A stretch of DNA of 7,808 nucleotides from Sandaracinaceae bacterium (GCA_012514415.1 JAAZAH010000347.1:1-7808), one strand, 5' to 3'. Shown: positions 1 through 6,416, counted from the stretch's first letter. Translations and numbers: made by a program. Notes: generated by a model not told the origin, from the sequence alone.

Positions 1-260
1 GAGTCGCGTGAGTACGAAACGATCTGGTCGATGCCGCTTACGGACACGATCGCGTCTTCGATCTTCTCGGTCACCTGCGTTTCAATCTCGCGCGGGCTTG
101 CTCCCGGATAGGCCGTCACAACCGAAACGACCGGGAATTCGACATCCGGGTAGAGATCGACCGGGATCCTCGAAAAGCTGAACGCCCCGAGGACCATGAT
201 GGCAACCGACATCATCGTCGTGAAGACGGGTCGCCGAATCGCGATATCCGAGAGGGTCAT
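1..260 (-). CDS. RND-family efflux permease, N-terminal fragment (runs off left edge)
   Basis: This is the first ~86 residues of an inner-membrane resistance-nodulation-division (HAE1/AcrB-type) proton-driven exporter. The protein starts MTLSDIAIRRPVFTTMMSVA, followed by a hydrophobic stretch at about residues 12-28 (TM1) and then SRIPVDLYPDVEFPVVSV. The IRRPVF entry, the 'iPvdlyPdve.P.v.V.t.ypGasp.eiE..Vt..iE' run and the 'GID.I.S.S' segment are the usual start of the first porter domain of AcrB/MdtB-like permeases. Its ATG (260-258) overlaps the stop codon of the adaptor gene (TGA 259-257), so the two are almost certainly translationally coupled and co-transcribed. Family members are about 1,000-1,050 residues, so over 90% lies outside the window. 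The substrate cannot be inferred. Confidence 0.95.
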   Translation of the reverse strand, partial: MTLSDIAIRRPVFTTMMSVAIMVLGAFSFSRIPVDLYPDVEFPVVSVVTAYPGASPREIETQVTEKIEDAIVSVSGIDQIVSYSRD

Positions 261-1471
261 TTGCGCTCCGCTACGCCCGGCGACTGGGAATCGACGCTCA
301 CCACAGTGCCTTCAAGGAGATCAGCGCTCGGCCGTACGACGACGCGCTCCGAGGGGCTCAACCCACCCAAGACCACGGCGGTTCCATCCTCTTCAAAGAT
401 GGCCTCGACGGGGCGCGCCTCGATTTCGTTCTGCGCGTTCACGATGAGGACGCTCCGATCACCCCGGATCGCCGTCGCCGGAACGCGGAGAGCCGGGACG
501 CTCCTCCCGGTGCGAACATCGCCGCGGACGAGCGCATGACCGACAAGCTTGCCGTCAGGGTTATCGACCGCGATCTCGATCGGCGCCCTTCGCGTCATCG
601 GATCGAGCGAGCGCGCGAGCGCGATCACCACACCGACGACGGGCGGGTTCTCGATCTCGACCTTATCGCCAATCTGGATATGCGCGAGCGCGCGCTCAGT
701 CACGCCGCTCCGAAGGATAAGCGAGGAGAGATCTTCAAGGCGGAAGAGCGGCTGCCCCGGACCGACGACGCTTCCGGTACCCGAGGGGACGCGGGTGATG
801 GTGCCATCGAAGGGCGCGCGGAGAATGTGATTCGAGCTATCGGTCGAGGTGATGCGGCCCTGCGCCGAAGCTTGAGCGTGTTGCGCCTGGGCGAGTGAAA
901 GCTGTTGCTGCGCCGCGTGAAGATCCGCATCGGACGCGGCTCCGGCTGCATGAAGTCGCTCCGTCCGTGCGAGGCGGTCTTGCGCGAGCTCGAGTTGCGC
1001 CTGGCTCGCTTGAACCCCCGCCGTAGCCAATCTTCCGTAGGCGGAGATGGAACGTCGATCAAGACGCGCGATCGTCTGACCCGCCGTCACCTTCTCGCCG
1101 AGCGAGACATCGATATGATCGAGGCGACCGCCGGCATTGAAGCTGAGTTCCGTCTCGCGGATGGGATCGAGCGTGCCTGTAATCGGGAAGGTGAACTCGT
1201 ATTGGATGGGCTCGGTCAGCGTGACAACGACCTCGCGCGGCAGAAGCGCGCGTTCGCGTTGTGCGGCCACCTCGGCTTCACGCTCGGCCGCCCGCTCGGT
1301 TTCGGCAGCGAGACGCGTGCCGATGCCCACCGCGAGGAGAACAAGGGAGATGACAATCGTGAGAATGGTGACGGTCCGGGTCGTCTTCGAAACAGGCGGG
1401 AGGGCCTCGTCTTCCATGATCATCTGACTTTCGCCTTCTGGGGGCATCGTTTTCGAGAACTCGGCAGACAT
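257..1471 (-). CDS. RND efflux periplasmic adaptor (membrane fusion protein, HlyD/AcrA family)
   Basis: This adaptor subunit links an inner-membrane RND pump to an outer-membrane channel. Numbering is from the 404-residue form starting at ATG 1471. A TM anchor (about 34-52, TVTILTIVISLVLLAVGIG) follows a charged cytoplasmic tail, and there is no lipobox, so it is an anchored rather than lipidated adaptor. Next come a first lipoyl half (about 115-137, with GGRLDHIDVSLGEKVTAGQ), an Ala/Gln/Leu-rich coiled-coil hairpin (about 146-206) and the second lipoyl half (about 217-247, LRAPFDGTITRVPSGTGSVV). A beta-barrel and a membrane-proximal domain finish the protein. The start is uncertain. The frame is open to a TTG at 1543, with ATGs at 1471, 1447, 1423 and 1417; the 1423 ATG has an AGAAGG about 10 bases upstream, and all would keep the TM anchor. 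The 3' end overlaps the permease start by 4 bases. Confidence 0.93.
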   Translation of the reverse strand: MSAEFSKTMPPEGESQMIMEDEALPPVSKTTRTVTILTIVISLVLLAVGIGTRLAAETERAAEREAEVAAQRERALLPREVVVTLTEPIQYEFTFPITGTLDPIRETELSFNAGGRLDHIDVSLGEKVTAGQTIARLDRRSISAYGRLATAGVQASQAQLELAQDRLARTERLHAAGAASDADLHAAQQQLSLAQAQHAQASAQGRITSTDSSNHILRAPFDGTITRVPSGTGSVVGPGQPLFRLEDLSSLILRSGVTERALAHIQIGDKVEIENPPVVGVVIALARSLDPMTRRAPIEIAVDNPDGKLVGHALVRGDVRTGRSVPALRVPATAIRGDRSVLIVNAQNEIEARPVEAIFEEDGTAVVLGGLSPSERVVVRPSADLLEGTVVSVDSQSPGVAERK

Positions 1472-1552
1472 TTTCTCGGCCGTGGGTCCATGGGGTTCTC
1501 TCGTTGAATTCGGAAATCTGAGGTGAGACGGCGCCGGCCGCAAGCCGTTAGC

Positions 1553-1566
1553 TTACCGATCGGTAA
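1553..1566. promoter_or_regulatory. Perfect 14-bp palindrome, candidate TetR-family operator for the efflux operon
   Basis: TTACCGATCGGTAA is identical to its reverse complement. It sits 82 bases upstream of the likely adaptor ATG and 10 bases upstream of the alternative TTG start. Palindromes of the form TnACCGnnCGGTnA are typical binding sites of TetR/AcrR-type repressors, and RND pump operons are very often controlled by such repressors. A weak minus-strand -10-like TATTTA (1569-1564) overlaps its edge, which would suit repression by occlusion. No TetR gene is in the window, so the regulator would be encoded elsewhere. Confidence 0.6.
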
Positions 1567-1803
1567 ATAGAGTGCGATATTCGACTACAATTGCACGCAC
1601 AAAAGCAAGCACTCAAGCAAGGACGTATTCCGCCGTTTGGGGAGATTAACTGACGTATTCCGCCGTTTGGGGAGATGGACATCGGGCCGACATGTTCGCC
1701 TCTGGGTTCGCTCGAACCTCGCTCCGCGACGGGAGAGGGCTCGCGCCAAAGAGAAACGAAGCTTCGATCGCGATTTTTAGCGGAGCCGTTTACACTCGGG
1801 CCG
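1567..1803. other. Divergent intergenic region between the efflux operon and the PLP-enzyme gene
   Basis: No gene is supported in these 237 bases. The stretch holds the presumed efflux promoter (minus), two copies of a 25-bp direct repeat, a short inverted repeat GGTTCG-CT-CGAACC (1705-1718), and two adjacent palindromes CGAAGCTTCG (1757-1766) and ATCGCGAT (1767-1774). A -10-like TACACT at 1791-1796 would place a plus-strand transcription start around 1803-1804, at the ATG of the PLP gene. This is compatible with a leaderless message, though no good -35 is visible. An open frame from 1675 into the PLP gene has poor codon use and no family similarity, and is read here as non-coding. Confidence 0.55.
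1622..1676. repeat. Tandem 25-bp direct repeat, two perfect copies 30 bp apart
   Basis: Copies at 1622-1646 and 1652-1676 both begin GACGTATTCCGCCGTTTG and end GGGGAGAT, separated by TAACT. They are identical over all 25 bases. Repeats this long and perfect are not explained by base composition. Possible origins are a remnant of an insertion-sequence end (IS21-type ends often carry repeated subterminal motifs), a tandem duplication of a regulator site, or a recent local duplication. No transposase fragment or target-site duplication is visible beside it. Confidence 0.9.
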
Positions 1804-2907
1804 ATGGCGGCCGCGCAGACGCTCGTTCGAATTTTTCCGCAGCTTGGCGATTCGTTATTTTTGAGTCTCGCGGAGCTGCCGACGCCGCTTGAGCGCATCC
1901 CGCGTCTCGAAAACGGCGCGGCGCGCTTCATCAAGCGCGAGGATCGAACGAGCCCGATTTATGGAGGGAATAAGGTACGGACCCTCGAAGGACTTTTCGC
2001 TCATGCGCGTCGGCGGGGAGCGCAGCGGATTTGGTCGATGGGCGCCTTTGGTTCGAATCACGCCATCGCCTCGGCCTTTCACGCTCCACGTGTGGGTTTA
2101 AAAACGGGGGCGCTCATTTTCCCCCAACCTCCGACACGCACCGCGCAGAACAACGCGCGGGCGCTCGTTGCCCTCGGCTCCGAGATCCGCACCATGCCCC
2201 ATGCGGCCTTTCTCCCCGTCGCGGCGCTCCGGGAACGATTCCGTCACCAGGGCGACTATCTGATGCTTCCCGGTGGCGCCTCTCCGCGGGGCGTCGTCGG
2301 CCACGTCTCTGCCGCGCTCGAGCTCGAAGCGCAGCTCCGGGAGATCCCGCCTCAGCAGCATCCAAAGCGCGTCATCCTCGCGGTCGGGAGCGGATGCACC
2401 ACGGCGGGGCTTCTTCTTGGATTCGCCCTCGCCGAGCGCCTTTCGTTGGGCGAGGGAAGGGCGTTTCGCGCTCCGATTGTGCACGCCGTCCGCGTAACGC
2501 CCTTCCCGATCACAAGCCCCGCAAATATCCTCCGCCTCGCTCATTCGACCGCCCGCTTCCTTGAGCCCGCGCTCGGCGAATGCGTCCGCTTTCGACCCAT
2601 TGATCTTGCGCGGCGCCTCTACATCGATCGCGAGCATTTCGGTGGAGGATACGGGAAGCCCCTTCGCAAGAGGGGAGCCGAAGCGAGGCGAGCCTTCGAG
2701 TCGAGCGATCTCCCTTTTCTCGATGAGGTCTACGCCGAAAAGAGCGGAGCGGCCTTCCTCGCGCTCGCTCAGGCGCTGCCGGATGAACCGCTTCTTTATT
2801 GGGCCACGCGTGCGCCACAGCCGCTGCCCATCCCGCCGCCCAAGGCCCTCCACGCTGCGCCGGGTGCCGTTCGCCGCTTCCTCGCAGCCAAGCCCATTCG
2901 GCGCTGA
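1804..2907 (+). CDS. PLP-dependent enzyme, D-cysteine desulfhydrase / ACC deaminase-like
   Basis: This is a 367-residue fold-type-II (tryptophan-synthase-beta-like) pyridoxal-phosphate enzyme, presumably cytosolic. The Schiff-base lysine is K57 in IYGGNKVR, preceded by the usual substrate-side segment FIKREDRTSP. SMGAFGSNHA (78-87) matches the family 'GaxGSNHa' loop, GSGCTTAG (195-202) is the phosphate-binding glycine loop, and GGGYGKP (280-286) and LDEVYAEK (306-313) match the C-terminal family blocks. The last expected block, H(T/L)GGAPAL, is replaced by ATRAPQPL (335-342), so H and both Gly are lost. D-cysteine or ACC specificity should therefore not be assumed. The start at 1804 was chosen because family similarity begins at VRIFPQLGDSLF and codon use upstream is poor. 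An in-frame ATG at 1675 exists but is unlikely. The gene is flanked by oppositely oriented genes and appears monocistronic. Confidence 0.88.
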   Translation: MAAAQTLVRIFPQLGDSLFLSLAELPTPLERIPRLENGAARFIKREDRTSPIYGGNKVRTLEGLFAHARRRGAQRIWSMGAFGSNHAIASAFHAPRVGLKTGALIFPQPPTRTAQNNARALVALGSEIRTMPHAAFLPVAALRERFRHQGDYLMLPGGASPRGVVGHVSAALELEAQLREIPPQQHPKRVILAVGSGCTTAGLLLGFALAERLSLGEGRAFRAPIVHAVRVTPFPITSPANILRLAHSTARFLEPALGECVRFRPIDLARRLYIDREHFGGGYGKPLRKRGAEARRAFESSDLPFLDEVYAEKSGAAFLALAQALPDEPLLYWATRAPQPLPIPPPKALHAAPGAVRRFLAAKPIRR

Positions 2908-2925
2908 GGCGCGACCAAGGCTTGA

Positions 2926-3591
2926 TCAGATCCACCCTTCCTTCATCGCGAGCATCACCGCCTCGGCCTTATTCGCCGCGTGGAGCTTTTCGTAGATCGC
3001 GCGGATATGCGTGCGGACCGTATTGATCGAGACCCCGAGCAGCTTGCCGCACTCTTTGTACGTGAGGCCTCGCGCAAGCAGCTGAAGCAGCTCGCGCTCG
3101 CGCGGGGTAAGCTCGCCATGGCTTGGGGATTCGCGGCGCTGAAGGTGCTCGAGCACATAGCGCGCGGCCGAGATCGAGATGGGCATTCCGCCGCTCAAGA
3201 CCTCATCGAGCGCCGAGGGGAGCTTTTCGAGGAGATCGCTCTTCGAGAGATAACCCGATGCGCCCGCACGAAGCGCTTCGAGCACGGTGCGCCGGATCAC
3301 GGTCGACGTGAGAACGAGCGAAGGCGCATCGGGCTGAAGGCGCTTGGCCTCGGCGATGAGACGGACGCCATCGCCGTCGGGGAGGCCCAGATCGACGAGG
3401 AACGCATCGAAGGAGCGCTCGCTCATGGATTGGATCGCATCCGAGAAGGTCTGAACGAAGCTGAGCTCGAGATCGCGCTCCGCGAGCGACTCGGCGACGA
3501 TGGTGTGGAGCCGCGGCTCATCCTCGACGACCAAGATCTTCCGGCTTGAATTCCGCGTCATGATGCGAGTTCCAACCTCATCCCCCCTCAT
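2926..3591 (-). CDS. NarL/FixJ-type response regulator (REC + LuxR HTH)
   Basis: This is a DNA-binding response regulator, the partner of the adjacent kinase. In 221-residue numbering the REC domain spans about 18-135, with acidic pocket E23/D24 (ILVVEDEP), phosphoacceptor D67 (FLVDLGLPDGDG), T95 (LVLTST) and K117 (GYLSKSD). The LuxR-type HTH (about 161-212) reads LTPRERELLQLLARGLTYKE, then VSINTVRTHIRAIYEKL, as in NarL-family regulators. All phosphorylation residues are present. The ATG at 3591 overlaps the kinase stop by 4 bases (ATGA), which favours it. The ATG at 3561 gives a 211-residue form with a shorter N-terminus and a purine-rich leader, and is equally plausible. The gene is convergent with the PLP-enzyme gene, with only 18 bases between stop codons and no clear terminator there. 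Target genes are unknown. Confidence 0.95.
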   Translation of the reverse strand: MRGDEVGTRIMTRNSSRKILVVEDEPRLHTIVAESLAERDLELSFVQTFSDAIQSMSERSFDAFLVDLGLPDGDGVRLIAEAKRLQPDAPSLVLTSTVIRRTVLEALRAGASGYLSKSDLLEKLPSALDEVLSGGMPISISAARYVLEHLQRRESPSHGELTPRERELLQLLARGLTYKECGKLLGVSINTVRTHIRAIYEKLHAANKAEAVMLAMKEGWI

Positions 3592-4742
3592 CCCAATCGC
3601 GCTCGGAGCGCCGTTCCTTGTCCGGGCTGCGATTGAAGGCTGAATCTCCCCCCCAGCTCTTCAATTCGCGTCCTCATTCCGCTCAGCCCACGGCCAGGGA
3701 CGATGCGTTCGGGATCGAAGCCGCGCCCATCATCGCGAACGTGGAGCTCAAGGCCGTTTCGGAGATCGATGAGAAAAGAGAACGATTTGGCGCCACCGTG
3801 GACGACGGCGTTCCGAAGCGACTCCTGAAAAATTCGAAGGATGAGGAGGCGCTCTTTGACGTGAAGCTCGAGTCCGATGGCGGCATCACGTGGAGCGCGT
3901 GCGACGCTGCCGCTGCCCCCTCTGTCCATTTCGTTTTTACTGCGAAGTTCGATCTCGACGTCCACACCTGGAGCCGTGACGCGGGCGAGCTCTCGAAGGG
4001 AGTCGATGAGGGAACTCAAGGGCTCGTCCTCTGGAGCGATCGCGTCAAGGACGCCGCGCAGATCGTGAAGGCCCGCTCGCGCCGCCTCACGAGCGAGCTG
4101 GGCGAGCTGCGCAGCCCTCTTCGCATCCCCCCCGTTCTTTTCGAGCAGCTCCGCGTGGAGGCTTAGCAGGCTGAGGGTCGAGCCGACTGAATCGTGGAGA
4201 TCCTGCGCGAGGCGCGCGCGGGCGAGTTTTTCTTCTTGCTCGCGGAGTTTTAAGAGGGCGCGCTGGTGCTGCGTCCGCAGCGCGCGCCATTCGGCGGTAC
4301 GCATCGCGACATAATGATAGAGGCCGGCGGAGACTCCGGCGGCAAGCACCGGGCCTCCGAGCTGCCACGCATCCCAGCGCGCCCCTTCGGGCAAATCGAA
4401 GAAGGGAATCGTCGCGATGGGGCCGGCGGTGTGAACGAGGAGCACGCCGTACGAGGGGCGGGTCTCAGGCAGCCCGGCGTTAACGACGGCATAGACGATG
4501 GGAAGCGCCCAGCCGAACGAGCGAGGATCGCCGGAAAGGACGGGAATGGCACAAGACGCCGCGACGCCGGCGATGAGATTCATGCTGGCGGCCACGTAAA
4601 ACGCGGCGGGGCTGGTCTTGGCGCGCTCTCGAAAAAGCCCCGAGGCGATGAGCAGTGTCAAGAAGTGGCCCAGCGCGATGCCGAAACCGTGGACGGGCGA
4701 GATGCCAAGCCCGGAAGCGACGGGCGGAAGGGCTAAAATCAC
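3588..4742 (-). CDS. Sensor histidine kinase, NarL-type (HisKA_3 + HATPase), 5' end probably truncated in annotation
   Basis: This is the membrane sensor kinase of a two-component system with the downstream regulator. In the 384-residue form from GTG 4742, several hydrophobic segments occupy about residues 1-147 with no obvious extracytoplasmic sensor domain. A linker coiled coil (about 150-178) leads to the HisKA_3 dimerisation helix with phosphoacceptor H183 in AQDLHDSVGSTLSLL. The ATPase domain has N-box N311 (FQESLRNAVVHGGA), G1 DDGRGF (337-342) and G2 GRGLSGM (350-356). GTG 4742 is merely the first standard start in frame, it has a poor ribosome site, and it would cut into the first TM segment. 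The frame is open back to a TAA at 4908-4910 and looks coding to about 4880, so the true protein probably has ~48 more residues (see the extension entry). It ends in an ATGA overlap with the regulator. Confidence 0.92.
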   Translation of the reverse strand: MILALPPVASGLGISPVHGFGIALGHFLTLLIASGLFRERAKTSPAAFYVAASMNLIAGVAASCAIPVLSGDPRSFGWALPIVYAVVNAGLPETRPSYGVLLVHTAGPIATIPFFDLPEGARWDAWQLGGPVLAAGVSAGLYHYVAMRTAEWRALRTQHQRALLKLREQEEKLARARLAQDLHDSVGSTLSLLSLHAELLEKNGGDAKRAAQLAQLAREAARAGLHDLRGVLDAIAPEDEPLSSLIDSLRELARVTAPGVDVEIELRSKNEMDRGGSGSVARAPRDAAIGLELHVKERLLILRIFQESLRNAVVHGGAKSFSFLIDLRNGLELHVRDDGRGFDPERIVPGRGLSGMRTRIEELGGRFSLQSQPGQGTALRARLG

Positions 4743-4885
4743 GCCGCAAGTCAGCTCGGCGAGCGCGAGTGTGAGGACGTTCGAGCGATCGACGAAGACG
4801 CCGGGGAGGTCCGGGGCGTAATCGATAAACCAGCGATATTTTGATACCTCCCCTTGATCCGCGCTCGCCGGATCGGGGCGCTCAT
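4743..4885 (-). other. Probable 5' coding extension of the kinase, out of frame with its likely ATG by one base
   Basis: In the kinase frame this stretch reads ...SKYRWFIDYAPDLPGVF..., then VLTLALAELTCG, running straight into TM1. Codons are strongly G/C-ending, as in the rest of the gene. No ATG, GTG or TTG occurs in that frame before the TAA at 4908-4910. An ATG at 4885-4883 lies in a neighbouring frame. Adding one base to the CCCC run (4878-4875) would give MSAPDPASADQGEVSKYRW joined in frame to the kinase, for about 432 residues in total. A purine-rich AAGGGGAGG (4855-4847) and an inverted repeat GATCCG/CGGATC (4856-4861, 4869-4874) lie within this stretch. Alternatives are a sequencing error, a real frameshift mutation, or an unusual start after the AAGGGGAGG. 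Confidence 0.6.
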
Positions 4886-4923
4886 CAAGAGCCCGAATGC
4901 ATGCAGGTTACATGCGCGCCGTA

Positions 4924-4929
4924 ATAATA
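4924..4929 (-). promoter_or_regulatory. Candidate -10 element for the kinase-regulator operon
   Basis: On the minus strand TATTAT matches the sigma70 -10 consensus at 5 of 6 positions. It sits in a locally AT-rich TTGTATTATTAC in the 279-base gap between the lipoprotein stop and the kinase. It would start transcription near 4917, about 32 bases before the likely kinase ATG at 4885. No convincing -35 is found at 16-18 bases, so activation by another factor is possible. Confidence 0.35.
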
Positions 4930-5021
4930 CAAGGTCGCATCGGGGAGGAGCGCGCGACGCCTCGGGGAGTCCGAGAAGAGCCCCAAGGTGCCGCATTCCC
5001 ATCACATACCGGGAGGTGGAC

Positions 5022-6137
5022 TCAATCGTCGTCCGAGTAGTCGAGTCCGAAATAGTCGGTCTCATCGGGCGTGGGATCGCGGACTGCGCGCGTGATTGCG
5101 TTTGCGATCATGGCCACATTCTCTTCGAGCGCGACGAATTTCCACTCGTAGAGGCTGTGGTCGGTTTCCATTCCGGGGAATTGGATGTGGGGCGTGAGGA
5201 GCGCGTAAAAGAGCGAATCGCCATAGGTTCCTGCATCGGCATAGGCCGCTTCCAGCGCGAGTTTGGGATGGAGCTCGCTGAGGCGAAGGCGATGCCCCTC
5301 CGCAATGTCGCATTCATGCTCGGCACCGCATTCGATGATGAAGCCATCCTTCGGCTGATAGTGGAGGGTGGCGGCTCGCTGTCCATCGGCGCTGCAGAAG
5401 GCCGCCATCATGCCGGCCGGTTCGCCCGAGCTGATCAATTCGGCCGCAATCTCCCCATCGCGTCGCGCAGGCAAGAGGCTCCCCACGCCTGCGAAATAAC
5501 TCCCCTTCCCTAGGTAACGCTCGGCCATGCCCGAGAACGCTTCGAGCAGCGCGCCGACGGTCCACGTCCCGTTCGCACCTTCGAGATGCTCAGAATAGCC
5601 CTCACCGCAGCTTCCCTCCCCCGTCGGCTGACGATCGAGATCGTCGGGGAAACCGAGGAAGGCAAAGCTGAAATGTGTCGTCTCGGCGGTGAAGGAGGCG
5701 CCATCGCGTTTCGTGGAAAGCGCCTCAAATTCATCGGTCGATCCCGGGAGGCTCCAGAGGACGGCGAGCCCATCGGCGGGCGAATCGGCCTCGATGATCA
5801 CCGTGACGGGCTTCAGAAATTGCTGACCGGCGGGGTTGAAATTGTAGACGGGCGAATGCTTTGTCATCCCGGGAAGCGGATCGAACCCGAGCGCATCGAT
5901 CGTGATGTACACGTATTCCTCGAGCGCCCCCTCAGGGATTTCAAGACGCATGCCGTCGAACTCGACGATCCCCCCTTCGGGGCCAACCTCACCCTCGCCG
6001 TAGCAGATCTCCTCCAAACATTCATCTCCCCCTTTTCGGAGCTCTTTGAGCAGCGCGCACCCGTTCAGTGCAAAGGAAGCGACGGCGAGAGCGAGCGCAA
6101 AGCCGAGCGTCTTCCAATCGAAACGAAAGTACTTCAT
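5022..6137 (-). CDS. Secreted lipoprotein with ZU5-like domain, function unknown
   Basis: This is a 371-residue exported lipoprotein. MKYFRFDWK is followed by a hydrophobic core and FALNGC, so C27 is the likely lipidated cysteine. Asn at -2 is unusual for a lipobox; Ala at +2 does not signal inner-membrane retention by the E. coli rule. Residues about 50-117 resemble a ZU5-type beta domain: GGIVEFDGMRLEIPEGALEE, SPVYNFNPAGQQFLKPVTV, closing later with TTHFSFAF (154-161). This layout is common in surface lipoproteins of deltaproteobacteria-like lineages. The remainder (about 175-371) is not recognised; it has an acidic tail ending YSDDD. Besides C27 there are six cysteines (40, 45, 177, 248, 270, 276), enough for three disulfides. 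The ATG at 6137 was chosen over GTG 6146 and ATG 6143 because AGGTGAT (6148-6142) is a strong ribosome site at the right distance. No enzyme motif was found. Confidence 0.88.
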   Translation of the reverse strand: MKYFRFDWKTLGFALALAVASFALNGCALLKELRKGGDECLEEICYGEGEVGPEGGIVEFDGMRLEIPEGALEEYVYITIDALGFDPLPGMTKHSPVYNFNPAGQQFLKPVTVIIEADSPADGLAVLWSLPGSTDEFEALSTKRDGASFTAETTHFSFAFLGFPDDLDRQPTGEGSCGEGYSEHLEGANGTWTVGALLEAFSGMAERYLGKGSYFAGVGSLLPARRDGEIAAELISSGEPAGMMAAFCSADGQRAATLHYQPKDGFIIECGAEHECDIAEGHRLRLSELHPKLALEAAYADAGTYGDSLFYALLTPHIQFPGMETDHSLYEWKFVALEENVAMIANAITRAVRDPTPDETDYFGLDYSDDD

Positions 6138-6217
6138 GGTCATCACCTATCTCAATCGAAGGAGCGCTCTTTGGTGAACGCCCAGGTTGGAAAGTAACGA
6201 CCCCACCAAATCAGGAA

Positions 6218-6237
6218 CATCGCATCTTCATGCGATG
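6218..6237. repeat. Perfect 8-bp inverted repeat with 4-base loop
   Basis: CATCGCAT-CTTC-ATGCGATG can fold as an 8-bp stem on either strand. It lies 80 bases upstream of the lipoprotein ATG and may fall in its 5' leader or act as an operator half-site pair. It is not followed by a T-tract in either direction, so it does not look like a rho-independent terminator. Confidence 0.8.
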
Positions 6238-6259
6238 CCATGGCGCGCACCCGTGAAAT

Positions 6260-6286
6260 GAATGCGCACGGAGAAGAATGCGCACG
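6260..6286. repeat. 11-bp direct repeat, spaced 16 bp
   Basis: GAATGCGCACG occurs at 6260-6270 and 6276-6286, so start-to-start spacing is 16 bases. The second copy also pairs locally as GCACG-TCGC-CGTGC (6282-6295). The placement between two divergent genes is compatible with binding sites for a regulator, but no family is recognised. Confidence 0.65.
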
Positions 6287-6416
6287 TCGCCGTGCTCCGC
6301 CCGAGGCGCTCAAAAATATGAGCATGCGGGCGCCCCCCCGTGGATGAGCCGAGAGCGCTCCAGATCACAGCGGGCCGCTTCATCGGGCGCGTCTCATCGG
6401 TTCGTTCGCCCAAGCC

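Noticed and set aside
257..260. ATGA start-stop overlaps here and at 3588-3591
   Set aside because: They are real, but ordinary translational coupling in operons and not unusual.
1622..1676. CRISPR-like repeat unit
   Set aside because: There are only two copies with a 5-base spacer and no cas genes, so it is not an array.
1548..1934. Minus-strand open frame of 128 codons containing the repeated peptide ISPNGGIR
   Set aside because: It runs antisense through the promoter region and the start of the PLP gene, has no family similarity, and its repeat is explained by the 25-bp DNA repeat.
2098..2853. 251-codon minus-strand open frame
   Set aside because: It is a shadow of the PLP-enzyme gene; the real gene on the plus strand has clear family motifs.
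2908..2925. Bidirectional terminator between the PLP gene and the regulator, and likewise at 6661-6690
   Set aside because: Only 4-5 bp stems without T-tracts were found at either convergent junction.
2980..3549. Long plus-strand open frames opposite the regulator and similar ones opposite the kinase, lipoprotein and adaptor
   Set aside because: High-GC codon bias leaves the antisense frames open. Their translations are rich in Arg, Ala and Ser and match nothing, while the opposite strand encodes recognisable proteins.
6228..6413. 61-codon minus-strand open frame in the intergenic region
   Set aside because: It has no ribosome site, mixed codon use and no recognisable domain, and it overlaps the repeats and the HTH promoter region.
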